From an uncultured Collinsella sp. (GTDB lineage Bacteria; Actinomycetota; Coriobacteriia; Coriobacteriales; Coriobacteriaceae), in NCBI GenBank assembly GCA_958435545.1, contig CAUBGU010000062.1:1-8359 (forward strand): a stretch of 8,359 bases of DNA, written 5' to 3'. A program made the position numbers and the translations under genes. Below the pieces are notes generated by a model. The model was given only the letters and a program-made list of their open reading frames with translations, had not been told where the DNA came from and ran no database searches. Of the stretch, positions 1-6,233 are shown piece after piece. Numbering within the stretch: the first letter of the stretch is position 1; each line of letters starts with the position of its first letter.

Positions 1-26
1 AGATTGAGATTGTTGAGGATGGGTGA
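1..26 (+). CDS. possible last codons of an upstream plus-strand gene
   Basis: Reading from base 3 gives IEIVEDG followed by TGA at 24-26, a plausible acidic protein tail. The strong plus-strand terminator that starts 14 bases later implies a transcribed gene coming in from the left. Another frame (stop TAA at 34-36, tail RLRLLRMGEGS) is also open, so the frame is uncertain. Too little is visible to name a product. Confidence 0.25.
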
Positions 27-39
27 GGGTAGCTAATTC

Positions 40-99
40 GGACGGGGCTATTTTAGCTACCCTGCAAGTGGGGTAGCTAAAATAGCCCCGTCCCTTTTT
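40..99 (+). terminator. very strong intrinsic terminator (23-bp perfect stem)
   Basis: Bases 40-62 pair without mismatch with 71-93, leaving an 8-base loop (TGCAAGTG), and the stem is followed at once by TTTTT at 95-99. The base of the stem is GC-rich (GGACGGGGC) and the T-run gives it plus-strand direction, so it should end a gene to the left of the window. The stem is longer than the usual 6-12 bp and shares the long-palindrome style of the other gene ends in this window. Confidence 0.85.
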
Positions 100-118
100 A
101 AACATTGGGAAATCGAGC

Positions 119-147
119 GTGGCAAGCGGAGGTCTTCGGGGTATAAG
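119..147 (+). promoter_or_regulatory. candidate sigma70-type promoter for the DJ-1/maf unit
   Basis: A GTGGCA box at 119-124 (4 of 6 to TTGACA) lies 17 bases before TATAAG at 142-147 (5 of 6 to TATAAT). It sits after the terminator at 40-99 and about 37 bases before the proposed ATG at 184, giving a leader of roughly 30 bases. This is pattern matching only, and the start site is inferred. Confidence 0.45.
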
Positions 148-183
148 ACGGCTAATTGTATGCCGCCTATGAAAGGAACCCTC

Positions 184-726
184 ATGCCCAGCGTTGCCGT
201 TCTCGCCGCCGATGGCTTTGAAACTATTGAATGCTTGACCATGGTCGATGTCATGCGTCGCGGCGGCGTGCGTGCCACGCTCGTCTCGATCATGCCCACG
301 CGCGAGGTCGTAAGCTCGCTGCAGATCCCCGTGACCTGCGATGCGCTCTTTGATGAGATCAACTTTGACGAGTACGACTGCGTCGTGCTGCCCGGCGGCC
401 TGCCCGGTGCCACCAACCTGCGCGCAGATCAGCGCGTCTGCGACGTGGTCTGCGAGTTCGCCGCAACCAAGCACGTCGCCGCCATCTGCGCCGCCCCGTT
501 TATCCTGGGCGAGCTCGACCTGCTCGAGGGGCGCCATGCCACGTGCTTCCCTGGCTTTGAGAAAAGCTTCCCCGAAGGCGCCTATACCGGCGAGAAGGTC
601 ACGCAAGACGGCAACATCATCACTGCCAGCGGCATGGCACAGTCCCTCCCCTTTGCATTGGAGCTGCTGCGCACGCTCGCCGGCGACAAGGCCGTCGAGA
701 AGGTCGCCGAGGGCATCCAACTATGA
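184..726 (+). CDS. DJ-1/PfpI (YajL/ThiJ-like) family protein
   Basis: The 180-residue protein has the DJ-1/PfpI fold signatures in order: a first strand and turn VAVLAADGFE (4-13), the acidic helper residue Glu16 (aligning with DJ-1 Glu18), the VDVMRRGG helix (21-28), VVLPGGLPGA (67-76), and the nucleophile elbow AICAAP with Cys102. The length is typical of the family (180-195). Members are cysteine proteins linked to glyoxal/glycation or oxidative protection, and some are named after thiazole-phosphate metabolism on weak grounds. The site aligned with human DJ-1 His126 is Phe122 here, so the catalytic set is not DJ-1-like throughout. The start at 184 is preferred over an in-frame ATG at 160 because GAAAGGA (171-177) sits 6 bases before it and the protein then begins directly with the first beta strand. 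The stop overlaps the next ATG (ATGA, 723-726), indicating translational coupling to maf. The exact substrate cannot be told. Confidence 0.9.
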   Translation: MPSVAVLAADGFETIECLTMVDVMRRGGVRATLVSIMPTREVVSSLQIPVTCDALFDEINFDEYDCVVLPGGLPGATNLRADQRVCDVVCEFAATKHVAAICAAPFILGELDLLEGRHATCFPGFEKSFPEGAYTGEKVTQDGNIITASGMAQSLPFALELLRTLAGDKAVEKVAEGIQL

Positions 727-1304
727 TTTTGGCTTCGCAATCGCCGCGCCGCATAGAGCTGATGCGCGAGGCAGGCTACAACATTCGCGTGATTCCCGCG
801 GATATCGACGAAACGCCCTTTGATGGCGAGGCCCCGCTCACGCTTGTCGAGCGCTTGGCACGCGCCAAGGCGGCTGCCGTTGCTGCCGAGTATGCCGAGC
901 CCAATGAGCTGACGGTCGCGGCCGACACCATCGTCACCTTTGACGGCAAGATTCTGGGCAAGCCGGCAACCGAGGACGAGGCGCGCACTATGCTCCGTGA
1001 GCTTTCGGGCCGCACGCACCAGGTCGCAACCGGCGTCTGCATCGTTAAGGCAGGCGATACGGCCGCCCCGCATGCCGCCGAAAGCCTGTCCTTTGTCGAT
1101 GTGACCGACGTGACGTTCTACGAGCTCACCGACGAGCAGATCGAGCACTACGTCGCCTCGGGTGAGCCCATGGACAAGGCCGGCGCCTACGGCATTCAGG
1201 GCACAGGAGGACGCATGCTCGTGCACGATATTTCGGGCGACTTCTATAACGTGGTGGGCCTACCCATCGCCCGCGTCGCGCGCGCGATTCAAAAACTCTC
1301 GTAA
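723..1304 (+). CDS. maf: Maf family nucleoside triphosphate pyrophosphatase (YhdE-type, dTTP/UTP)
   Basis: The 193-residue cytoplasmic protein has the complete Maf signature. LASQSPRR (3-10) forms the phosphate-binding start, AADTIV (66-71) contains the probable catalytic base Asp68, ILGKP (77-81) supplies a conserved Lys, SGRTHQVATGV (95-105) follows, and the C-terminal block is DKAGAYGIQG (151-160) and VVGLPI (177-182). Family members hydrolyse nucleoside triphosphates to the monophosphate and pyrophosphate, removing modified or surplus nucleotides; some are linked to septum inhibition. The SGR-H-Q and DKAGAYGIQG forms match the dTTP/UTP-specific YhdE branch rather than the m7GTP-specific YceF branch; this is from motif memory, not a search. 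The start overlaps the DJ-1 stop by four bases, so it is likely translated by coupling. A terminator-like hairpin follows at 1313. Confidence 0.93.
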   Translation: MILASQSPRRIELMREAGYNIRVIPADIDETPFDGEAPLTLVERLARAKAAAVAAEYAEPNELTVAADTIVTFDGKILGKPATEDEARTMLRELSGRTHQVATGVCIVKAGDTAAPHAAESLSFVDVTDVTFYELTDEQIEHYVASGEPMDKAGAYGIQGTGGRMLVHDISGDFYNVVGLPIARVARAIQKLS

Positions 1305-1312
1305 TTGCATCT

Positions 1313-1344
1313 GGCGCTGGGTATCCCCCGGCGCCTACAATTTT
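1313..1344 (+). terminator. terminator-like hairpin after maf
   Basis: Bases 1313-1321 (GGCGCTGGG) pair with 1327-1335 with one T-G wobble, a 9-bp GC-rich stem with a five-base TATCC loop. The tail is TACAATTTT, so the T-run starts six bases late, which weakens it as an intrinsic terminator. The same tail contains TACAAT (1336-1341), which could be a -10 box for the peptidase gene at 1406, but no good -35 box lies at the right spacing. Confidence 0.45.
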
Positions 1345-1405
1345 GGCGTACCGTACGGATCCCGACCGGGCACAAGGCGCGGCGGAAAACCGATAGGAGT
1401 TAAAC

Positions 1406-2407
1406 ATGGATACACTGCTCGAGGCCATTGACGTCTGCGATGTCGATGGCTTTTGCTATGGCAACTATACGGACGAGGAGGCCGGCACCGGTTGCACCGT
1501 AATCGTGGCACCCGAGGGCGCCACCGGCGGCGTTGACGTTCGCGGCGGTGCTCCAGCATCGCGCGAAACCGACCTGCTGCGACCCGAGAACACCGTCGAC
1601 AAGGTCCACGCCGTCTGCCTTTCGGGTGGATCGGCCTTTGGCCTCGAGGCTGCAAGCGGCGTCGCTCGCGAGCTTGAGAGCCGCGGCATCGGCCTTCCCG
1701 TCGGCCCCACGCAGGTGCCTATCGTGTGCTCCAGCTGTATCTTCGACCTCGCCTTTGGTAACCCCACCGTGCGCCCCGACATTGAGGCCGGCATCGCCGC
1801 CGTGCGCGAAGCACTCGACCACACCCCCACCAAGCTCGAACAGGGCAACGTAGGCGCCGGCACGGGCGCTACCGTGGGTAAGCTCATGGGGCCTGCCACC
1901 TGCATGAAGGCCGGCCTTGGAGCTGCCGCCGTGGCACTCGGCCCCATCAAGGTGGGCGCCGTGGTCTCGGTCAACGCCTGCGGCAACGTTGTCGACCCCT
2001 TCACCGGCGAGTGGGTCGCCGGCATGCGCGCCGCAGCCGATAGCGACCAGATCGTCGACATGGAACTCGCAGCCTTTGCCGCCGCCGGATCCATGCAGAT
2101 GCCGCTCGACCGCACCAACACCACCATCAGCTGCATCGTCACCAACGTGGAACTCACTAAGGCACAAGCCACCAAGGTCTCCCAGATGGCCGCAGACGCC
2201 TACGCACACGCCATCCGCCCCACACACACCACCAACGACGGCGACACCATCTACACCCTCGCCAGCGGCAAACTGGGCGCCCAGGCAAGCGCCGCCGTTC
2301 CCCTAGACCTGCTGGGCATGCTCGCCGTAAGGGCCCTGGAAACCGCCATCGTAAACGGAGCCAAAACCGCCAAAACCTCCCACGGCATCCCCGGCGCCGC
2401 GAAGTAG
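1406..2407 (+). CDS. P1 family peptidase (DmpA/S58, L-aminopeptidase/D-esterase type)
   Basis: The 333-residue protein follows the P1/DmpA Ntn-like hydrolase family. It has GTGCTVIVAPEGAT (27-40), the LSGGSAFGLEAASGV block (72-86), NVGAGTGATVGK (148-159), VVSVNACGNVVDP (186-198), and the NTTISCIVTN segment (238-247) followed by IRPTHTTNDGDTIY (270-283). In this family the precursor cuts itself before a Ser or Thr that becomes the N-terminal nucleophile of the small subunit. Here the expected cut is Asn238/Thr239, giving subunits of about 238 and 95 residues (inference from DmpA and BapA). Substrates are usually N-terminal residues of short, amide or beta-amino peptides; the specificity here is unknown. 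No signal peptide or membrane segment is visible, so it should be cytoplasmic. AGGAG (1395-1399) lies six bases before the ATG. The gene stands alone, 101 bases after maf, and ends in the palindrome at 2420. Confidence 0.92.
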   Translation: MDTLLEAIDVCDVDGFCYGNYTDEEAGTGCTVIVAPEGATGGVDVRGGAPASRETDLLRPENTVDKVHAVCLSGGSAFGLEAASGVARELESRGIGLPVGPTQVPIVCSSCIFDLAFGNPTVRPDIEAGIAAVREALDHTPTKLEQGNVGAGTGATVGKLMGPATCMKAGLGAAAVALGPIKVGAVVSVNACGNVVDPFTGEWVAGMRAAADSDQIVDMELAAFAAAGSMQMPLDRTNTTISCIVTNVELTKAQATKVSQMAADAYAHAIRPTHTTNDGDTIYTLASGKLGAQASAAVPLDLLGMLAVRALETAIVNGAKTAKTSHGIPGAAK

Positions 2408-2419
2408 CCTAACCTGACC

Positions 2420-2544
2420 GGTTGCCCGGTGGGGCTTGGTTATGTTTGCTGCTCTACAGTCCTGACTCGCACGAAGAGCACATTAAGTGCTCTTCGGCTC
2501 GTGCGGAACTCGCGACAAACATAACCAAGCCCCACCGGGCAACC
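2420..2544. repeat. nested palindrome A with conserved core (minus orientation)
   Basis: Outer arms 2420-2448 and 2516-2544 are perfect 29-bp inverted repeats. Inside lies a second hairpin: CGCAC (2468-2472), GAAGAGCAC (2473-2481), loop ATTAA, GTGCTCTTC (2487-2495), then an unpaired GGCTC (2496-2500) and GTGCG (2501-2505). Bases 2456-2510 are nearly the reverse complement of 2664-2717 in palindrome B, differing at four stem positions plus one indel. It begins 13 bases after the peptidase stop, between convergent genes, so it may end transcription from the left, but there is no T-run after the arms. It may equally be a REP- or MITE-like repeat. Together with palindrome B it fills most of the 372-base gap between genes. 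Confidence 0.85.
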
Positions 2545-2576
2545 TACCAACCAGATTCTTTTCAGCCCAGGCCCCT

Positions 2577-2633
2577 GTGTACCGCGCGTCGAAGATCTTC
2601 AAATTCAGGCAGCCTGACAATCGATTCTTATAG
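2577..2633 (+). pseudogene. possible decayed inverted copy of the glycosyltransferase 3' end
   Basis: Frame 2580-2633 reads YRASKIFKF and then runs nine more codons (six of them RQPDNR) to TAG. The glycosyltransferase at 2780 ends YRLASKIFKFN on the other strand. At DNA level AAGATCTTCAAATTCA at 2592-2607 is an exact 16-base inverted copy of 2785-2800, and TACCG also matches at the same distance upstream. Nothing coding is visible further upstream in that frame because palindrome A intervenes. It is either the tail of a lost convergent paralogue or an inverted duplication around palindrome B. Confidence 0.35.
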
Positions 2634-2637
2634 CAGA

Positions 2638-2747
2638 GGCCCCTTGGCCTTTAGTTTGATACAAGTTCCGCACGAGCCGGAAAGCACTTAATGTGCTTTC
2701 CGTGCGAGCAGGACTGTTCGCAGTAGCAAACTAAAGGCCAAGGGGCC
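2638..2747. repeat. nested palindrome B with conserved core (plus orientation)
   Basis: Outer arms 2638-2658 and 2727-2747 are perfect 21-bp inverted repeats. The inner hairpin is CGCAC (2669-2673), unpaired GAGCC (2674-2678), GGAAAGCAC (2679-2687), loop TTAAT, GTGCTTTCC (2693-2701), GTGCG (2702-2706). The core 2664-2717 matches palindrome A in reverse orientation, and the differences keep the pairing. Both elements also share GTTTG and CAAAC at the inner ends of their arms (2654-2658 and 2727-2731 here). It lies 32 bases past the glycosyltransferase stop and may serve as its terminator, though without a T-run. Confidence 0.85.
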
Positions 2748-2779
2748 CAGTCAACCTATCAGCAGCGATTACTCAGCAG

Positions 2780-3811
2780 CTAGTTGAATTTGAAGATCTT
2801 TGAGGCAAGACGGTATAGGCCGAGTGTGGTTTTGTCACCGGCACGACCGCGCAGATTGGTGAAGAAGCCGACCACGCCGTAGCGGGCACGACGATACATG
2901 CGCTCGTCGTAGGCCTTCAAATCACTCCACAACGTCTTCAGGCGCTCGTCGGCACAATCCTCGTCGGAAAGCTTAGTAAGCACCGAGCAGATTGCCATCA
3001 TCATGGTGAAATAGCCCATCATGTACGAGCGCAGACGCGATGACTCAACATCGGTGTACAGATGGAACGACTCCATCATGATGCGCGTCACACGGAACTG
3101 CTGGTCCAGACGCTTGACCATCGTGGCCTCGTTGACGCTTTGGCCCTCGCGACCGATAAAGTAGCGATAGAGGTCGATGTCGGCGTAGTACATGGTCTTG
3201 CAGCGCGGCAGCGGCACGTAGGCGTAGATGTTGTCTACATAGAACGTGTGCGGCGGCATAGGCAGATTGGACGCGCGCAGCACATCCGTGCGATAGCACA
3301 GGCTGTGCATGAGTAGGTTCTGGTCCAGGCGGAAATGACCGATCTGATCCCAGGTAAAGATCTTTTTTCGCGGCAGGGCAAACTTGTAGCCAATAGCGGT
3401 GTGCGTACCCTCGTAAACCTTCTCGTACACATAGTTCGAGATAAAGAGGTCGACGCGCTGGTCGCGCTCCTCAAAACCGCGAAGAATCGAAAGCATTGTC
3501 GACAGGGCTGCGCCATCGAGCCAGTCGTCCGAGTCGACGACCTTGTAGTAGGTGCCCTGTGCCTCGCGCAAGCCCGAAAGGACGGCAATGCCGTGGCCGC
3601 CGTTCTCCTGATGTACCGCGCGGATGATTCCGGGGTAACGCGTCTCCCACTCATCGGCCTTGGCCGCCGTCTCGTCCTTGGAACCGTCATCGACGATGAT
3701 GATCTCGATATCGGTGGCGTAATTGCTCCCCTCCAGAATGGAGGTGATGCAATGGTCCATGTCCTTGGCGGCGTTATACGAGGGAATACCGAATGTTATG
3801 ACTTTATGCAT
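2780..3811 (-). CDS. family 2 glycosyltransferase (GT-A fold), surface glycan
   Basis: The protein has 343 residues from the chosen start. It opens MHKVITFGIPSYNAAK, typical of GT2 enzymes, followed by IEIIIVDDGSKDET (35-48) with the sugar-nucleotide-binding Asp41-Asp42, QENGGHGIAVLSGL (68-81), and VVDSDDW (91-97) holding the DxD metal site (Asp93, Asp95). The C-terminal half (about 150-343) is helical and basic toward the end, with no clear transmembrane segment, so it probably works at the inner membrane face. It transfers a sugar from a nucleotide donor to a growing glycan; donor and acceptor are not readable. Coupling to glf suggests galactofuranose or a partner sugar. An in-frame ATG at 3829 would add six residues. 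I prefer 3811, whose ATG overlaps the glf stop by eight bases (3804-3811); neither start has a good ribosome binding site, which fits translational coupling. Confidence 0.9.
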   Translation of the reverse strand: MHKVITFGIPSYNAAKDMDHCITSILEGSNYATDIEIIIVDDGSKDETAAKADEWETRYPGIIRAVHQENGGHGIAVLSGLREAQGTYYKVVDSDDWLDGAALSTMLSILRGFEERDQRVDLFISNYVYEKVYEGTHTAIGYKFALPRKKIFTWDQIGHFRLDQNLLMHSLCYRTDVLRASNLPMPPHTFYVDNIYAYVPLPRCKTMYYADIDLYRYFIGREGQSVNEATMVKRLDQQFRVTRIMMESFHLYTDVESSRLRSYMMGYFTMMMAICSVLTKLSDEDCADERLKTLWSDLKAYDERMYRRARYGVVGFFTNLRGRAGDKTTLGLYRLASKIFKFN

Positions 3812-5006
3812 GGCAGGCGATAATCTCATCCGAAAGATCGAGGGCAGAATTGGTCACGGCGTCCATATCGTAGTAACGATACTCGGCCAGACGACCCACC
3901 GGGTGGAAGTTCGTCAGGTTCTGGACGCGCTCAAGATAGCGTTCATAGAGCTCGCGGTTCTCGGGCTCCAGAATGGCGTAATAGGGCGTCTCGCCCGAGC
4001 CGGGCGTATAGGCCTTGGAATACTCCTTCATGATGGTGGTCTTGCCGGGCAGGACCTGACCAGTCATGTTCTTGAACTCGGTGATACGCGTGTAATCCTC
4101 ACTCGTGGTGTAGTTGACGGTGCCCACGGGCTGGAACTGGTCCATATCGAGCGTCTCGAACTTCATGTCGAGCGTACGGTACGGCAGAGCGCCCAGGTCG
4201 AGGTTGAACAGCTCGTCGAGCGGACCGGTGTAGACGATCTCGCCGCCATAGACCTTACCGTCGATCTTGACGGTGGTCTCGTCGATCTCAAAGAGGTCGC
4301 GGGCGTCCACGTCGCAGAACACATCAATCAGATCGTGGTCGAGCATGTGCTCGAACAGCGCGGTATAGCCGTCCTGCGGCATGCCCTGGAAGGGAGCCTG
4401 CGGGAAGTAGCGGTCATCGTCGCCCACAAAGACGGGAACGCGGCCGGTGATCGAGGGATCGATCTGATCGGGCGTCTGGCCCCACTGCTTCATGGTGTAA
4501 TGCAAAAAGACGTTCTCGTAGACGTAATCGGCGACCTCGGCAAGATCCGGGTCGTTCTTCTTACGCAGCTCCATAATGGGCACCTTGACATCCTTGCCAA
4601 AGGTCTCCACGAGCTTCTGATACAGCTCCTCGCCGCGCTCGTCACCAAAGGCGAGCTTGAGACTCGCATGGTTGAAGGGCACGGGCATAAGGGTACCGTT
4701 GATGTTGGCGAGCACCTTGTGCTGATAATCCGTCCACTTGGTAAAGCGCGACAGGAAATTGTGCACGCGCTCGTTAAAGGTGTGATAGATATGCGGACCG
4801 TACTCGTGAATCAGGATTCCGGCCTCGTCAGTGCAGTCATAGGCATTGCCCGCAATGTGGCTACGGCGCTCCAAAACGGCAACACGATAGCCGATGGTCT
4901 CGGCAAGACGGCGGGCGCAAACGGCACCGGCATATCCAGCACCGACGACAATCATGTCGTACGCGCCGGCGTTAAAGCCTTCAGGCAGGCCTGAGGTAAT
5001 CTGCAT
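3804..5006 (-). CDS. glf: UDP-galactopyranose mutase
   Basis: The 400-residue FAD enzyme interconverts UDP-galactopyranose and UDP-galactofuranose, the donor for furanose sugars in surface polysaccharides. Visible marks are the Rossmann motif VVGAGYAGA (20-28), Glu46 in AVLERR for the FAD ribose, IAGNAYD (51-57), HEYGPHIYHT (67-76), the active-site segment YTMKQWG (170-176), YTGPLDELF (259-267), RITEFKNMTG (307-316) and the C-terminal FAD-contacting GRLAEYRYYDMD (371-382). Family length is usually 365-400, so the gene is complete; the 16 residues before the Rossmann strand are a slight extension. The start is fixed by AAGGAG (5012-5017), five bases upstream. The glycosyltransferase follows with an 8-base overlap, making a two-gene operon read from the divergent promoter region near 5085. 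Other glycan genes are not present in the window. Confidence 0.95.
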   Translation of the reverse strand: MQITSGLPEGFNAGAYDMIVVGAGYAGAVCARRLAETIGYRVAVLERRSHIAGNAYDCTDEAGILIHEYGPHIYHTFNERVHNFLSRFTKWTDYQHKVLANINGTLMPVPFNHASLKLAFGDERGEELYQKLVETFGKDVKVPIMELRKKNDPDLAEVADYVYENVFLHYTMKQWGQTPDQIDPSITGRVPVFVGDDDRYFPQAPFQGMPQDGYTALFEHMLDHDLIDVFCDVDARDLFEIDETTVKIDGKVYGGEIVYTGPLDELFNLDLGALPYRTLDMKFETLDMDQFQPVGTVNYTTSEDYTRITEFKNMTGQVLPGKTTIMKEYSKAYTPGSGETPYYAILEPENRELYERYLERVQNLTNFHPVGRLAEYRYYDMDAVTNSALDLSDEIIACHA

Positions 5007-5020
5007 CGATACTCCTTGTC

Positions 5021-5068
5021 AAAAGCCACGGGCTCGTTAGCTGGGCTTTTCTCGAACATTCTTCGAGA
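5021..5068 (-). promoter_or_regulatory. two adjacent hairpins in the glf leader
   Basis: Read on the minus strand, TCTCGAA (5062-5068) pairs with TTCGAGA (5050-5056) around a five-base loop. Directly after, AAAAGCC (5044-5050) pairs with GGCTTTT (5021-5027). The second ends in TTTT four bases before the AAGGAG of glf and so resembles a weak terminator or attenuator. Both lie inside the predicted leader if transcription starts near 5078. Function is inferred from structure only. Confidence 0.4.
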
Positions 5069-5084
5069 CATATTTATCAGAGCG

Positions 5085-5110
5085 ATTATAGCGCTAATGC
5101 GTCCTATAAT
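5085..5110. promoter_or_regulatory. divergent promoter pair for glf (minus) and pta (plus)
   Basis: A perfect TATAAT stands on the plus strand at 5105-5110 and another on the minus strand at 5085-5090 (ATTATA as read on plus), back to back with 14 bases between. The plus box would start transcripts near 5117 toward pta, the minus box near 5078 toward glf. The -35 positions are poor on both sides (GCGATT for plus, CTCATT for minus at 17-base spacing), so an activator or a strongly -10-dependent promoter is possible. Overlap of the two -35 regions means the polymerases would compete. Confidence 0.55.
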
Positions 5111-5162
5111 GAGCTTGCCACACAAGGAAAGCTCAAGCACCGCGGCGTACATAATTGAAAGG

Positions 5163-5188
5163 TAAACCCGCTAGCAGCGGGTTTATTC
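5163..5188 (+). terminator. terminator-like hairpin in the pta leader
   Basis: TAAACCCGCT (5163-5172) and AGCGGGTTTA (5176-5185) form a perfect 10-bp stem with a three-base loop, followed by TTC. It lies 50 bases before the pta start and about 46 bases after the predicted transcript start. It could attenuate pta, end a short RNA of about 70 bases, or be a protein-binding dyad. The T-run is weak. No alternative promoter is obvious between it and pta. Confidence 0.45.
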
Positions 5189-5237
5189 GTGAACAGCCGG
5201 GTGCCTGGAGCTTAGCGAAACGCTTGTAAGGAGTAAC

Positions 5238-6218
5238 ATGAGCGATTTCCTAAACCGTATGAAGTCTGCCGCCAAGGCCGACCTTAAGACGATCGTCCTG
5301 CCCGAGGGCGAGGATCCGCGCACTATCGTCGCGGCCACCAAAATCATCGAGGAGGGCCTGGCAAAGATCGTCATCCTGGGCAACCCCGACGAGATCAACG
5401 TTCCCGGCGCTACCGTCATCGACCCGCGCAATGCCGAGAAGCACGAGGAGTATGCGCAGAAGTTTGCTGAGCTCCGCGCCAAGAAGGGCGTTACCATCGA
5501 GCAGGCTCGCGCCCAGGTGATGGACGCCACCTACTTTGGCACCATGATGGTCAAGATGGGCGACGCCGACGGCCTGGTCTCCGGCGCCTGCCACTCCACC
5601 GCCGACACCCTGCGCCCTGCACTTCAGATCCTCAAGACCGCCCCGGGCACCAAGCTGGTCTCGGCCTTCTTCGTGATGTGCACCGACACCCCGCAGTTCG
5701 GCACCGACGGCACGCTGATCTTCGCCGACTGCGGCCTCAACATCAACCCGTCCTCCGACGAGCTCTCCGAGATCGCCATCGCCTCCGCTCACTCCTGGTC
5801 CACCTTCATGGGCAACGTTGAGCCGCACGTGGCCATGCTCTCCTACTCCACCATGGGCTCCGCCGGCGGCGAGGTCGCCAAGAAGGTCCAAGAGGCCGTA
5901 AAGTTCTGCAAGGAGAAGGCTCCCGAGCTCGCCATCGACGGCGACCTGCAGCTCGATGCCGCTATCGTCCCCACTGTCGCCCAGCTCAAGGCTCCCGGCT
6001 CCTCCGTCGCCGGTAAGGCTAACGTGCTGGTGTTCCCCGACCTCGAGGCCGGCAACATCGGCTACAAGCTGGTCCAGCGCTTCGCCGGTGCTGACGCCTA
6101 CGGCCCCATCCTGCAGGGCATCGCCAAGCCGGTTAACGACCTTTCGCGCGGCTGCTCTGCCGACGACATCGTGGGTGTCGTGGCCATCACCGCCGTCCAG
6201 GCTCAGATGGCTGAGTAG
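5238..6218 (+). CDS. pta: phosphate acetyltransferase (short form)
   Basis: The 326-residue enzyme converts acetyl-CoA and phosphate to acetyl-phosphate and CoA. It has LPEGEDPRTI (21-30), DGLVSGACHSTADTLRPALQ (111-130) with Arg126, FPDLEAGNIGYKLVQR (266-281), and the C-terminal GPILQGIAKPVNDLSRGCS (289-307). By alignment with the Methanosarcina thermophila enzyme, Ser303, Arg304 and Asp310 match its active-site Ser309, Arg310 and Asp316. It is the compact type, without the N-terminal regulatory domains of the long E. coli protein. AAGGAG (5228-5233) is four bases before the ATG, and a small stem (AGCG/CGCT, 5214-5224) abuts it. Codon use is strongly biased to C-ending codons, suggesting high expression. 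It faces ackA tail to tail instead of being in one operon with it. Confidence 0.96.
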   Translation: MSDFLNRMKSAAKADLKTIVLPEGEDPRTIVAATKIIEEGLAKIVILGNPDEINVPGATVIDPRNAEKHEEYAQKFAELRAKKGVTIEQARAQVMDATYFGTMMVKMGDADGLVSGACHSTADTLRPALQILKTAPGTKLVSAFFVMCTDTPQFGTDGTLIFADCGLNINPSSDELSEIAIASAHSWSTFMGNVEPHVAMLSYSTMGSAGGEVAKKVQEAVKFCKEKAPELAIDGDLQLDAAIVPTVAQLKAPGSSVAGKANVLVFPDLEAGNIGYKLVQRFAGADAYGPILQGIAKPVNDLSRGCSADDIVGVVAITAVQAQMAE

Positions 6219-6233
6219 CGGACGCACTCCCCC

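Noticed and set aside
1400..2227. Long minus-strand frame opposite the P1 peptidase
   Set aside because: It is a mirror frame produced by the C-ending codon bias of the real gene, rich in Gly, Ala, His and Asp, with no family motif.
2422..2691. 89-codon plus-strand frame across palindromes A and B
   Set aside because: It is open by chance through inverted repeats, has no ribosome binding site, and its peptide is low in information. The palindromes explain the sequence better.
2420..2747. CRISPR array or insertion sequence between the convergent genes
   Set aside because: There are only two copies, in opposite orientation, with no regular spacers and no transposase frame. The elements are better described as nested palindromes with a shared core.
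3723..4994. 423-codon plus-strand frame opposite glf
   Set aside because: It mirrors glf, which has a complete set of family motifs, a good ribosome binding site and the right length. The opposite frame shows none.
5155..5229. Short plus-strand frame from TTG in the pta leader, ending TAA inside the ribosome binding site, as a leader peptide
   Set aside because: The start is a rare TTG with no ribosome binding site, and the frame simply runs through the hairpin. Nothing supports translation.
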